A DNA stretch of 32,523 nt. It comes from JBAYJY01 sp041664945 (GTDB lineage Bacteria; UBP15; UBA6099). Both the position numbers and the translations under genes were made by a program. The stretch spans positions 1 to 32,523 of the forward strand of contig JBAYJY010000035.1 in the NCBI GenBank assembly GCA_041664945.1. The letters run 5' to 3'. A model generated the notes under the pieces. The model searched no databases. It was given only the letters and a program-made list of their open reading frames with translations, and had not been told where the DNA came from. Shown here piece by piece: positions 24,832 to 32,350 of this stretch. The stretch's first letter is position 1, and each line of letters opens with the position of its first letter.

Positions 24832-27186
24832 CTATATTTCATCAAGTCCAGCCGGGCTGACGAGCACTTCGCGCGGCCTCACTCCATCATACGGGCCGAC
24901 CACATTCCGTTCTTCCATGAGGTCGACAAGCCGCGCCGACCGGTTATAGCCTATCCGCAACCGCCGCTGCAACATTGAAATCGACGCCTGTCCGGTATTG
25001 ACCACTATTTCGACGGCCTGTTTGTACAACGCTTCATCCTCGGAAACAAAACCGTCGCTTCCGCCGCCCGTCCCGTTACCTACGGGAACATTGAATTTCA
25101 CGCCGTACGTCACCTGCCCCTGATCCTTCCAGAACTTCACGAGGCGTTTCACTTCATCGTCGGAAACAAACGCGCCCTGCAGCCGCATCATACGCGGGGA
25201 ATCGATCGGCATGAATAGCATGTCCCCCCGGCCAAGCAGCGACTCGGCGCCTTTCCTGTCCAATACCGTGCGCGAATCTATCTGCGACGCTACGGCGAAA
25301 GAAATGCGCGATGGGATGTTGTTCTTTATCGTTCCGGTTATTACTTTCGTGTCCGGCCTTTGAGTCGCGAGTATCACATGTATTCCAGTCGCGCGAGCGA
25401 GCTGAGTTATTCGGCAGATGTAATGCTCGACATTTTGTATCGGGGTCGACACCATCATCAAATCGGCTAATTCGTCTATGACGACAACCAGCCGAAACAT
25501 TTTCTCTTCGTCGTCCTCAACATATTTGTTGTAACCGTCAATATCCCGCACGCCGACCTCGGAGAAACGCTTATAGCGCTTGTCCATCTCGTCGCAAACC
25601 CACCGGAGCGCGTTTGCCGCCTCGGAGGCTTCTTTAATGACAGGGGTCAGGAGATGCGGAATTCCGTCATACGGGGTCAGTTCGACGCGCTTCATGTCTA
25701 TCATGATAAATCGAACTTCGCTCGGAAATTCGCGCGCTATGATATTCGTGATTATGCAGTTGAGGCATACGCTTTTCCCGGAATTCGTCGAACCGGCGAC
25801 AAGCATGTGCGGCATTTTCACCAGATTCGTAAAAACCGGTTTCCCAACTATGTCTTCGCCGAGAATAAACGAAAGCGGTTTTTTGCTTCTCATAAATTCC
25901 GGATCGAGAAAAATCGATCTCATTGGAACGAGAGCCCGTTCCTTGTTCGGCACCTCGATGCCGACCATTGATTTACCCGGTATCGGAGCTTCTATACGTA
26001 TGCTTTTTGAATCCGTTGCCAAAGACAGCGCAAAGTCGTTTTCAAGCGTAACGATCCGCGAGACCTTCGTGCCCGGTTCCAGCTCCAGTTCAAACCTGGT
26101 AAACGCGGCGCCTTTTACGACGTTCGCAATTTTCGCCGGCACATCGAAACTCTGAAGAGTCTTTTCGAGTTTGTCGCGCATAGCGTTATCCATAGTGGAC
26201 TCCGTGGCTTCAATTCTTTTATCGAGCCAGTCATCCGCCGACGGCAACCGCCACATTATCGTTCTGTCCCCGTCCTTTTCCTCCGATGTCCTTATGACCT
26301 CAGGCTGCGAGGTTTCTTCAATTTCATTCGGCGCTTTTTTCGCCTTTACTTTTGTTTTCTTGGATTTATTATCTTCTGAATCGGCAGCGAACCCTTTAAC
26401 ATCAGACGCAACGGCATCATTTTCAAAGGAATCGCTTTGTTCATCAGCGCTGTCGTCGTCCATGAAAGATTGAGGCTGCCCCGCGCGAGCCATCTCCTCT
26501 TCCATCAATTTTTTCGCCCGCGCTTCCAGTTCGCGTTCTTTTTTAGCTTTTTCTGCTTCGATCTTCGCAAGCTTCGCGGCTTGAACGGCTTGATGCTTTG
26601 CCTTAGCTATTCCATAAGCATTTGCTACAGCCGTTCCGATTTTTCTCCCCACGAACAAAATATACGGCTCGATTTTCAGATAAAGATTTTTATATGATAT
26701 TTTCAACGAAATCTTCGCATATATTAAAGCTATCGCTATTAAGACCATCGCCACGCCGAACCGTGAAATTCCGCGCGCGAGCCCGGCTACAAAAAATGAA
26801 CTTACCGCGCCACCGCCGGCCATATAATCAACTTCGCTCAAATAGTCTCCGTTTATGCTTATTAGCAACGCCAGATTGATCCACGCCCCTGTGAGCAGGC
26901 CGATCAGCGTCACATGAAGCGCCGCTTTCATCAGCGCGGCGCGCCTCCATATGATCCACATTCCTATCAGCCCTATCAATGACGGAACCATTATCGCCGT
27001 ATAGCCGAAAGAGCGAAGATACATCTCCTTTATCCCGTAAAGAGTCGCCGCTTCCTGCCCCACAAACAACGCGACCCCCGACAGGACCGCAAGCGTTATC
27101 ACAAGTATGCCGAGTATTTCGTGAAGTATCTTTTCCTCACGGCTCCCGGTTTCTTTTTTCTTTCGCACTTTTTTAGTTGCGCTCAT
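24832..27186 (-). CDS. ftsK: FtsK/SpoIIIE-type DNA translocase
   Basis: This 784-residue septal DNA pump moves chromosome ends through the closing septum. About four membrane helices occupy residues 22-170. A charged low-complexity linker follows (about 190-310, KAKKERELEARAKKLMEEE and a later acidic/lysine stretch). The alpha-beta motor has Walker A GSTNSGKS with Lys471, Walker B VVVIDELADLM, and ATQRPDTKVITGTIKNNIPSRI. The C-terminal gamma winged helix (about 710-775, ISMLQRRLRIGYNRSARLVDLMEE) is the domain that reads KOPS/SRS orientation sequences and, in Proteobacteria, contacts XerD. The linker is of SpoIIIE length, far shorter than in E. coli FtsK. The ATG has only a G8 run about 10 nt away. 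It is the last gene of the division cluster, 122 nt after proC. Confidence 0.96.
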   Translation of the reverse strand: MSATKKVRKKKETGSREEKILHEILGILVITLAVLSGVALFVGQEAATLYGIKEMYLRSFGYTAIMVPSLIGLIGMWIIWRRAALMKAALHVTLIGLLTGAWINLALLISINGDYLSEVDYMAGGGAVSSFFVAGLARGISRFGVAMVLIAIALIYAKISLKISYKNLYLKIEPYILFVGRKIGTAVANAYGIAKAKHQAVQAAKLAKIEAEKAKKERELEARAKKLMEEEMARAGQPQSFMDDDSADEQSDSFENDAVASDVKGFAADSEDNKSKKTKVKAKKAPNEIEETSQPEVIRTSEEKDGDRTIMWRLPSADDWLDKRIEATESTMDNAMRDKLEKTLQSFDVPAKIANVVKGAAFTRFELELEPGTKVSRIVTLENDFALSLATDSKSIRIEAPIPGKSMVGIEVPNKERALVPMRSIFLDPEFMRSKKPLSFILGEDIVGKPVFTNLVKMPHMLVAGSTNSGKSVCLNCIITNIIAREFPSEVRFIMIDMKRVELTPYDGIPHLLTPVIKEASEAANALRWVCDEMDKRYKRFSEVGVRDIDGYNKYVEDDEEKMFRLVVVIDELADLMMVSTPIQNVEHYICRITQLARATGIHVILATQRPDTKVITGTIKNNIPSRISFAVASQIDSRTVLDRKGAESLLGRGDMLFMPIDSPRMMRLQGAFVSDDEVKRLVKFWKDQGQVTYGVKFNVPVGNGTGGGSDGFVSEDEALYKQAVEIVVNTGQASISMLQRRLRIGYNRSARLVDLMEERNVVGPYDGVRPREVLVSPAGLDEI

Positions 27187-27212
27187 TTTTCATCGTCCCC
27201 CCCCAACACATC

Positions 27213-27242
27213 AAAACGTTCAAAATGCAAATCGAACGTTTT
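27213..27242. promoter_or_regulatory. 9-bp inverted repeat between proC and ftsK
   Basis: AAAACGTTC (27213-27221) and GAACGTTTT (27234-27242) are perfect arms around a 12-nt loop. It lies in the longest inter-gene gap between proC and ftsK (122 nt), 27 nt before the ftsK ATG. The minus strand ends the repeat with only four T residues, so a terminator is unlikely. An operator or an RNA hairpin that tunes ftsK is more likely. Confidence 0.35.
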
Positions 27243-27308
27243 CATACACATAGAACACGGCGCCGACTTACGCCCTGCTTTTATTCCAACATTTGTCCGC
27301 GCTCTTTC

Positions 27309-28124
27309 TTACTTACCCAACTCGACCGACCTGCGGTATGCGGCTTCCACGGCGTCGATCACGATTCCGCGAAAACCTCCTGTTTCCAGCTTCGACGTCG
27401 CCGCCACCGTTGTTCCGCCGGGCGACGACACACGCGCCCGAAGTTCAAGCGTATCCGCATCCGTCTGTTCAGCCATCAGCGCCGCGCCGGCCACTGTTTT
27501 CACAGCGAGTTTCTTAGCGCTCGCCCGGTCGAGTCCGAACTTCACTCCGGCATCCGTCAACGCCTCAATGAACATGAACACATACGCAGGCCCGCTTCCG
27601 CTCAACGCGGTCACGGCATCAAGTTTTTCCTCGGCGACCATCACCGCGCCGCCCAAAAACTCGAATAAGTCATAGACAAACTTATTCGCCGCATCCGGAG
27701 CAGACTTGTCGGCTGACACGCCTGTCGCGCCTTTCCGAATCAGACACGCGACATTCGGCATAACTCGTATCACCGGAGTCTCCGGCCCTATAAGTTCTTT
27801 GATCCGCGAGGTCTTCACTCCCGCCATTATGCTCACTATCGTCGGCTTCCGCGCCGGCCACGCCGACTTGATCGCGCCTGCTATGCCGCTGAACTGATCG
27901 GGCTTAACGCATACAAATACGATGTCGGCTTGATTGACAAGGTCCTCCAAAGAGCCTGTTGTTTTGACCTTTAGCTTCGCGTTTAATTCAGCGGTTCTGC
28001 CTGAGTCGACATCGTATATGCTGATGCTTTCAGCAGCGAGCAGCCCGCCTTGCGCGAGCCCCTCGATAATGCTTGCGCCCATCTTCCCGGCGCCTATAAA
28101 TCCGACTTTACCGTCAAAACTCAT
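27309..28124 (-). CDS. proC: Pyrroline-5-carboxylate reductase
   Basis: This 271-residue cytoplasmic enzyme makes the last step of proline synthesis, reducing pyrroline-5-carboxylate with NAD(P)H. The N-terminal Rossmann fold opens VGFIGAGKMGASIIEGL (GAGKMG at 11-16). FVCVKPDQ and VIRVMPNVACLIRKGATGVS follow. The C-terminal helical domain has the P5CR signature ALSGSGPAYVFMFIEALTDAGVKFGL and the substrate loop SSPGGTTVAA. Length is normal for the family. The ATG follows AAAGGTG by about 5 nt and lies 43 nt after the sepF stop. Co-location of proC with yggS and sepF is recurrent in Gram-positive bacteria and cyanobacteria. It probably reflects the old yggS-proC PLP/proline link, not a role in division. 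Confidence 0.96.
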   Translation of the reverse strand: MSFDGKVGFIGAGKMGASIIEGLAQGGLLAAESISIYDVDSGRTAELNAKLKVKTTGSLEDLVNQADIVFVCVKPDQFSGIAGAIKSAWPARKPTIVSIMAGVKTSRIKELIGPETPVIRVMPNVACLIRKGATGVSADKSAPDAANKFVYDLFEFLGGAVMVAEEKLDAVTALSGSGPAYVFMFIEALTDAGVKFGLDRASAKKLAVKTVAGAALMAEQTDADTLELRARVSSPGGTTVAATSKLETGGFRGIVIDAVEAAYRRSVELGK

Positions 28125-28135
28125 GTTTCACCTTT

Positions 28136-28159
28136 TCCGGACTTCCGGAACGCTCCGGA
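28136..28159. repeat. Three TCCGGA palindromes in the sepF-proC gap
   Basis: TCCGGA occurs at 28136-28141, 28144-28149 and 28154-28159 within a 43-nt gap. On the minus-strand mRNA, copy 1 can pair with copy 2 across a GCGT tetraloop, leaving copy 3 next to the proC ribosome-binding site, or other pairs can form. It may be a small translational control element or a chance cluster. Confidence 0.3.
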
Positions 28160-28167
28160 TATCCCTC

Positions 28168-28641
28168 TCACAGATCGTCGAAACCGAGTCCGCCGCCTGT
28201 CGTCGCGTCTTTTCCGACTCTCTCCTGCAATTCGTCGAGTTGCGAAACGGAAATGCCTTCGGGCGTGAACAGGAAAATGTCGCTGCCGACTTTTTTGTAT
28301 TCGCCGCCCAGCGCATATACCGTGCCGCCGAGGAAATACAGAACTTCTTTCGCTATGTCTTTTTCAATCTTCGAAAGGTTCATTATCACAACGCGGCCTT
28401 CTCGAATCTTGTCCGCCGCGTCGCGAGCGTCATCCATGTTTCGCGGGCTTTTGATGTTGATGCTGCCCTGCATGATCTCTTCGCCGCGAAGATAGTGCAC
28501 TTTGCCGCTCTGTTGAGCCTGGCGCGGCTTCTTTGTGTTGACGAAATGCGACGTGTCAGACTGTTCGGATTCGAACGAGAAGAATGTCTTGAAGAATGAT
28601 ACCACCTGTCCTACTAATCCGTCTGATGCTGCTGCTTGCAT
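28168..28641 (-). CDS. sepF: SepF cell-division protein
   Basis: This 157-residue protein tethers and organises FtsZ at the membrane. It begins with an amphipathic stretch (LVGQVVSFFKTFFSF, about residues 9-23) that would act as the membrane hook. A short linker leads to the SepF core (about 60-145). Core motifs are INIKSPRNMDDARDAADKIREGRVVIMNLS, LYFLGGTVYALGGEYKKVGSDIFLFTPEG. The core binds the FtsZ C-terminal peptide and forms rings. The ATG follows GGGGGG by 6 nt. A 132-nt gap separates it from yggS and is spanned by a possible 44-codon frame. SepF beside FtsA in one operon implies two alternative FtsZ membrane anchors in this organism. Confidence 0.95.
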   Translation of the reverse strand: MQAAASDGLVGQVVSFFKTFFSFESEQSDTSHFVNTKKPRQAQQSGKVHYLRGEEIMQGSINIKSPRNMDDARDAADKIREGRVVIMNLSKIEKDIAKEVLYFLGGTVYALGGEYKKVGSDIFLFTPEGISVSQLDELQERVGKDATTGGGLGFDDL

Positions 28642-28642
28642 T

Positions 28643-28777
28643 TTATACCCCCCTTTTTTTTAGCGCGGCTGCTGTGTTGACCGCCTCGCCGGGTTCCGGC
28701 TCCGCGCCGCTGATGCCGATATTTTCGGCTGAATTTTTTTTCGAAACCCGGCTTTTACTCTGCTTTTCAGGCCTCAC
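28643..28777 (-). CDS. Possible small ORF (44 aa) bridging yggS and sepF
   Basis: A frame opens at GTG (28777-28775), overlapping the yggS stop as GTGA. It runs without interruption to a TAA two bases before the sepF ATG, exactly filling the gap. The predicted peptide is hydrophilic and basic (VRPEKQSKSRVSKKN, later GAEPEPGEAVNTAAALKKRGV), with no membrane segment and no family resemblance. Two A8 runs make it prone to slippage. There is no separate ribosome-binding site, so expression would rely on coupling to yggS. It may be only a spacer. Confidence 0.2.
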   Translation of the reverse strand: MRPEKQSKSRVSKKNSAENIGISGAEPEPGEAVNTAAALKKRGV

Positions 28778-29460
28778 CTCCCTTCAAATATCGCGCGCCC
28801 TATGCGCACCATTGTCGATCCTTCTTCAATCGCCATCTCAAAATCGTCGGACATGCCCATCGACAATTCTTTGAATTCCGGCCTGCCCGCTCTTATCTTT
28901 TCAAACAGCGCGCGCGTCTTTTCAAATGCGCGCCTCATTTCCCTCTCGTCGTCCGTCAGCGGCCCTATTGTCATCAGTCCGCGCAATTCAATTCCCGGCA
29001 ACCCGCCTATCGTCACCGCCGCCTCTTCTATTTCCTCCGGCTCGAAACCGTGTTTCGTTTCCTCCGCCGAGCTGTTTACCTGAATCAAAACAGGCATATT
29101 TTTGCCTGCTTTCCCCAGTTCCTCAGAGAGTCGTTGTCCGAGCCTGAACGAATCGACGGAATCTATCGCATCGAAAATCCTGACTGCGTCTTCCGCTTTG
29201 TTCCGCTGCAGGTGTCCGATCATCCTGAAAACAAAACTCCCGTTTAGTTTCGGCCTCTTCGTCAACGCTTCCTGAACCCGATTCTCCCCTATGTCGTTTA
29301 TTCCGGCTCCTATCACTGCCTGTATCTCTTCGGCCGTTCTGAATTTCGACACTACAACCATCGTTATTTCATTGCAATCCCGTCCGTTTCGCTCAGCGGC
29401 GGCGCTGATCCGCTCTTTCAGATCTTCAATGTTTCTTTTAATATTCTCCGCGCCTGTCAT
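28774..29460 (-). CDS. yggS: YggS/PLPBP-type PLP-homeostasis protein
   Basis: This 228-residue single-domain alanine-racemase-fold protein binds pyridoxal phosphate but has no known catalysis; relatives balance PLP supply and amino-acid pools. Lys39 in VVVSKFRT is the Schiff-base lysine. DIGENRVQEALTK, RMIGHLQRNKAE, VLIQVNSSAEETKHGF, GLMTIGP and LSMGMSDDFEMAIEEGSTMVRIGRAIFE are the standard motifs. Its start codon overlaps the stop of the radical SAM gene (ATGA), which suggests translational coupling. In Gram-positive bacteria the equivalent gene (ylmE) also lies just before sepF. A direct division role is not established. Confidence 0.95.
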   Translation of the reverse strand: MTGAENIKRNIEDLKERISAAAERNGRDCNEITMVVVSKFRTAEEIQAVIGAGINDIGENRVQEALTKRPKLNGSFVFRMIGHLQRNKAEDAVRIFDAIDSVDSFRLGQRLSEELGKAGKNMPVLIQVNSSAEETKHGFEPEEIEEAAVTIGGLPGIELRGLMTIGPLTDDEREMRRAFEKTRALFEKIRAGRPEFKELSMGMSDDFEMAIEEGSTMVRIGRAIFEGR

Positions 29461-31121
29461 GTTTTTTTGCTCCGCGCCTCTTCGATCGCTTTCTTATACT
29501 CTTTGTATAGATGCGCCCGACTCACTCCGTGAAAGAGAATTTCCCATGGGAGAGCTTCATTCTCCGCGCGTTCCCTGCGAGCGGCCTGATTCGCCTCCTG
29601 CCCATGGCTTTTCAGCGACTGCGACAGCGATATCTTTTCGCCGCCGCGCGACATTTGCTCTGCGGCTTCCAGCAAAACCGGCCCAAGACGCCTGTCGCCT
29701 CTCGCGAGAATCGCCTGCTCGTTTGAAAGCCTCAAACTCTCAACTTTGAGCGCGACTCCCTTTACGCCGGACAATTCTTTCTTCAACAATTCCTTCCTGC
29801 GTCTCAACACGTCCGCCGCCGCAAACGGCGCCCACTGCATCGGCGTGAAAGGCTTCGGAATCATCGGCGTTACGCTGCACAGGATCTCCCAGCCGGATCG
29901 TTTCCTTATCTCTTTCGCAACATCCGCTATCGCCGCCACGTCTGTGTTTTCCTCGCCCGGAACTCCGATCAGAAAATACAGCCGCAATCTTTTCAGACCC
30001 GGCAGAGGACGCGCCGCCACAAATGCGTCGAGATCCTTCAGCGCGTCTTTTCCTATAACCCGCGAGAGACGTTCCGTCGCCACCTCCGGCGCCGCGGCGA
30101 TGGACTCGAGATCCAGCGCCGGAGCGATATCAGCAAGAAGTTTCAAAGCGCCGGCGTCCATGCGGACTGACGAAAATGAAACATTTCCACCTGCCTCAGC
30201 GGCCAGTCCGCATATCGCCTTCAGGTTCGACGCCCTTGTGAACGCCGTTCCGATCACTCCGATTTTCGGCGTAACCGCAAGCCCTTCAGCGACTGTTTCC
30301 ACAAGCCCGCCGGCTTCCCTGAAATTTCCGGAAGTATGCGAAGCGAGACAGAATCTGCATCGGTACGGACACCCGCGGCTCGCTTCCACAAGAAACCGAT
30401 TCGGAAAAACCGATTCGTCGGTGATGATCGGCGAATGCGCCGCGACGGAAATCAAATCCGCCCGCGCCGCCGTCACCCTTGCCGGGGCCCCGTCAGCCGC
30501 CTCTATCGCTTCAAGCGCGCCGCCTATTCCGTAAACATGCCGGTAGTCTGACGGCAGATAAACTCCGTCGAGATTTCTCAGTTCCGGCCTGATCGCATCG
30601 AGCCGCGAGCGTTTTGCTGGACCGCGCCGCGTTTCCGAAACGGCCGCGATGAGCAGATCGATTAACGGGTCCAGAACAGGTTCCGCTTCTCCGATAACCG
30701 CGATATCAATGAAATCCGCAATGGGTTCCGGATTCGCGCTGACCGCGACTCCTCCGGCAATAACAAGCGGGCCGCCTCTTCTCTTCGCGGCGACAGGTTC
30801 GATGCCGCCGAGAATAAGCATCTTCGGCAGCGCCTGATATCCGCCTTCATAGGGCATTGAGAACGCGGCGACATCGTACTCGGACAAAGCGCGCCCTGTC
30901 TCATGAGCGCAAAGCCGCTCTCCATATTTTAGTTGCCGGTCAGCGTCAAAGAACCGGTCGCAACGCACCTCCTGCCGACTGTTTAAAAGGTGATACACCC
31001 ACAAAAACCCGAGATTCGCCATGCCGACGCGATAGATGTCCGGAAATCCCAGAGCCGCGCGCAGATCGAAATCGCGCCATCTCGTTCCTTTTCCGGGGTC
31101 TTTCACCCATCGTTCCCGCAT
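29457..31121 (-). CDS. Radical SAM protein, TIGR03960-like
   Basis: This 554-residue protein has an N-terminal B12-binding-like domain (FPDIYRVGMANLGFLWVYHLLN, VAAFSMPYEGGYQALPKML, GPLVIAGGVAVSANPEPIADFIDIAVIGEAEPVL). A radical SAM barrel follows, with Cys251, Cys255 and Cys258 in RGCPYRCRFC holding the 4Fe-4S cluster. The C-terminus ends LPWEILFHGVSRAHLYKEYKKA, like the LPWDHI-x-GVSK-x-L tail of TIGR03960 proteins. That family is uncharacterised; in several lineages a partner (TIGR03936) follows, but none is seen here. The N-terminus is short against many relatives, as the usual PARYIGGE lead is absent. It starts 15 nt after the ftsZ stop, with GGAG about 10 nt before the ATG, and overlaps yggS by 4 nt. 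Confidence 0.85.
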   Translation of the reverse strand: MRERWVKDPGKGTRWRDFDLRAALGFPDIYRVGMANLGFLWVYHLLNSRQEVRCDRFFDADRQLKYGERLCAHETGRALSEYDVAAFSMPYEGGYQALPKMLILGGIEPVAAKRRGGPLVIAGGVAVSANPEPIADFIDIAVIGEAEPVLDPLIDLLIAAVSETRRGPAKRSRLDAIRPELRNLDGVYLPSDYRHVYGIGGALEAIEAADGAPARVTAARADLISVAAHSPIITDESVFPNRFLVEASRGCPYRCRFCLASHTSGNFREAGGLVETVAEGLAVTPKIGVIGTAFTRASNLKAICGLAAEAGGNVSFSSVRMDAGALKLLADIAPALDLESIAAAPEVATERLSRVIGKDALKDLDAFVAARPLPGLKRLRLYFLIGVPGEENTDVAAIADVAKEIRKRSGWEILCSVTPMIPKPFTPMQWAPFAAADVLRRRKELLKKELSGVKGVALKVESLRLSNEQAILARGDRRLGPVLLEAAEQMSRGGEKISLSQSLKSHGQEANQAARRERAENEALPWEILFHGVSRAHLYKEYKKAIEEARSKKT

Positions 31122-31136
31122 CCGTTTTCATCTCCG

Positions 31137-32327
31137 TCAATCGTCCTGTTTATTTTTTTTCCGCAGAAACGGCGGCAGATCGAGTTCATCCGAAGCGTTC
31201 ATGACCGGCCGTTTCGGTTCCGGCGGCTGAGCGGCCAATGGAAGTTCCTGCGCTTGCGCCGGCGGCTTATTTTCGATTGGTGGAGCAGGAGTCGGGACCG
31301 GTTTTGAAACTGGCGGCTGCGGAACAACCGGCGCCTTTACTTCTTCTTGCTGCCTCACTATTTTCGGCTTCATTGCGCCTTCGGTGAATGACGTAGCGAT
31401 CACAGTCACTCGAACTTCGTCCCTCATGTTGTCGTCAATCACCGTTCCGAAAATAATATTCGCGTCCTCCGAGGCGGCGGTTCTCGCCACTTCGGCGACA
31501 GTGTTAATTTCAGTCAGACTCAGATCGGGCCCGCCGGTAATATTCAGAAGAATTCCTTTTGCGCCCTCTATAGATGTTTCGAGCAGCGGACACGATATAG
31601 CTGCCTCGGCGGCGCGCCGCGCGCGGTCGTCGCCCTTGCTCACTCCGATCCCTATCAGCGCCGTCCCGGCGTCGCTCATTATCGTCTTAACATCCGCAAA
31701 ATCCAGATTGATCATTCCCGGAATAGTGATCAGGTCAGAAATCCCCTGCACTCCCTGCCGCAGCACGTCGTCCGCGAGTTTGAACGCTTCAATCAAGGCG
31801 GTTTCGCGCTTGATAATGTCGAGCAGCCTGTCGTTAGGAATGACTACTATCGTATCCACATACTTTGAGAGTTGCGCGACGCCTTCCTCGGCGGATTTCA
31901 TTCTGCGCCGTCCTTCAAACGCAAACGGTTTTGTAACGACGCCCACCGTCAGCGCGCCGAGCGATTTGGCGACGCGCGCGACAACCGGCGACGCGCCGGT
32001 GCCGGTGCCGCCGCCCATGCCCGATGTCACGAACACCATGTCCGCTCCCTCGAGCATGTTCTCGATCTCCGATATGCTCAACTCCGCCGCCTTCAGGCCG
32101 ACCTCCGGGTCAGCTCCCGCGCCCAATCCGCGCGTCAGCTTTCCGCCGATCTGAAGCTTTTCCTCGGCTCGGTTCTTCTCAAGCACCTGGCCGTCGGTAT
32201 TCACCGCTATGAAATCCACTCCGCGGATTCCGACCTCTATCATTCTGTTCACGGCATTGCATCCGCCGCCGCCGACTCCGACCACCTTGATCCTCGCCAG
32301 CTTTTCTATTTTCGGTTCGAATTTCAC
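31137..32327 (-). CDS. ftsZ: Cell-division GTPase FtsZ
   Basis: This 396-residue tubulin homologue builds the Z-ring. The GTP-binding domain has VVGVGGGGCNAVNRM, NTDGQVL and the tubulin signature GGGTGTG at 105-111. The T7 loop NLDFADV (207-213) supplies the catalytic Asp for the neighbouring subunit. A proline-rich linker (about 325-378) leads to the conserved C-terminal peptide DELDLPPFLRKK, the binding site for FtsA and SepF. The start is GTG, set by a near-perfect GGAGGTG 5 nt upstream. An alternative ATG is not available nearby. It is preceded by the ftsA end at 23 nt and followed by the radical SAM gene at 15 nt, so all are probably cotranscribed. Confidence 0.98.
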   Translation of the reverse strand: MKFEPKIEKLARIKVVGVGGGGCNAVNRMIEVGIRGVDFIAVNTDGQVLEKNRAEEKLQIGGKLTRGLGAGADPEVGLKAAELSISEIENMLEGADMVFVTSGMGGGTGTGASPVVARVAKSLGALTVGVVTKPFAFEGRRRMKSAEEGVAQLSKYVDTIVVIPNDRLLDIIKRETALIEAFKLADDVLRQGVQGISDLITIPGMINLDFADVKTIMSDAGTALIGIGVSKGDDRARRAAEAAISCPLLETSIEGAKGILLNITGGPDLSLTEINTVAEVARTAASEDANIIFGTVIDDNMRDEVRVTVIATSFTEGAMKPKIVRQQEEVKAPVVPQPPVSKPVPTPAPPIENKPPAQAQELPLAAQPPEPKRPVMNASDELDLPPFLRKKNKQDD

Positions 32328-32332
32328 TCTTT

Positions 32333-32339
32333 CACCTCC
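32333..32339 (-). promoter_or_regulatory. Ribosome-binding site that decides the ftsZ GTG start
   Basis: GGAGGTG on the minus strand lies 5 nt before the GTG at 32327, supporting this unusual start codon for ftsZ. Confidence 0.75.
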
Positions 32340-32350
32340 GAATACTTTTT

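Noticed and set aside
27213..27242. LexA/SOS box before ftsK
   Set aside because: E. coli ftsK is SOS-controlled, but these arms contain AACGTT without the spaced GAAC-N4-GTTC or CTG-N10-CAG pattern, so a LexA site is not supported.
27187..27308. Intrinsic terminator between proC and ftsK
   Set aside because: The stem is AT-rich with a 12-nt loop and only four T residues after it.
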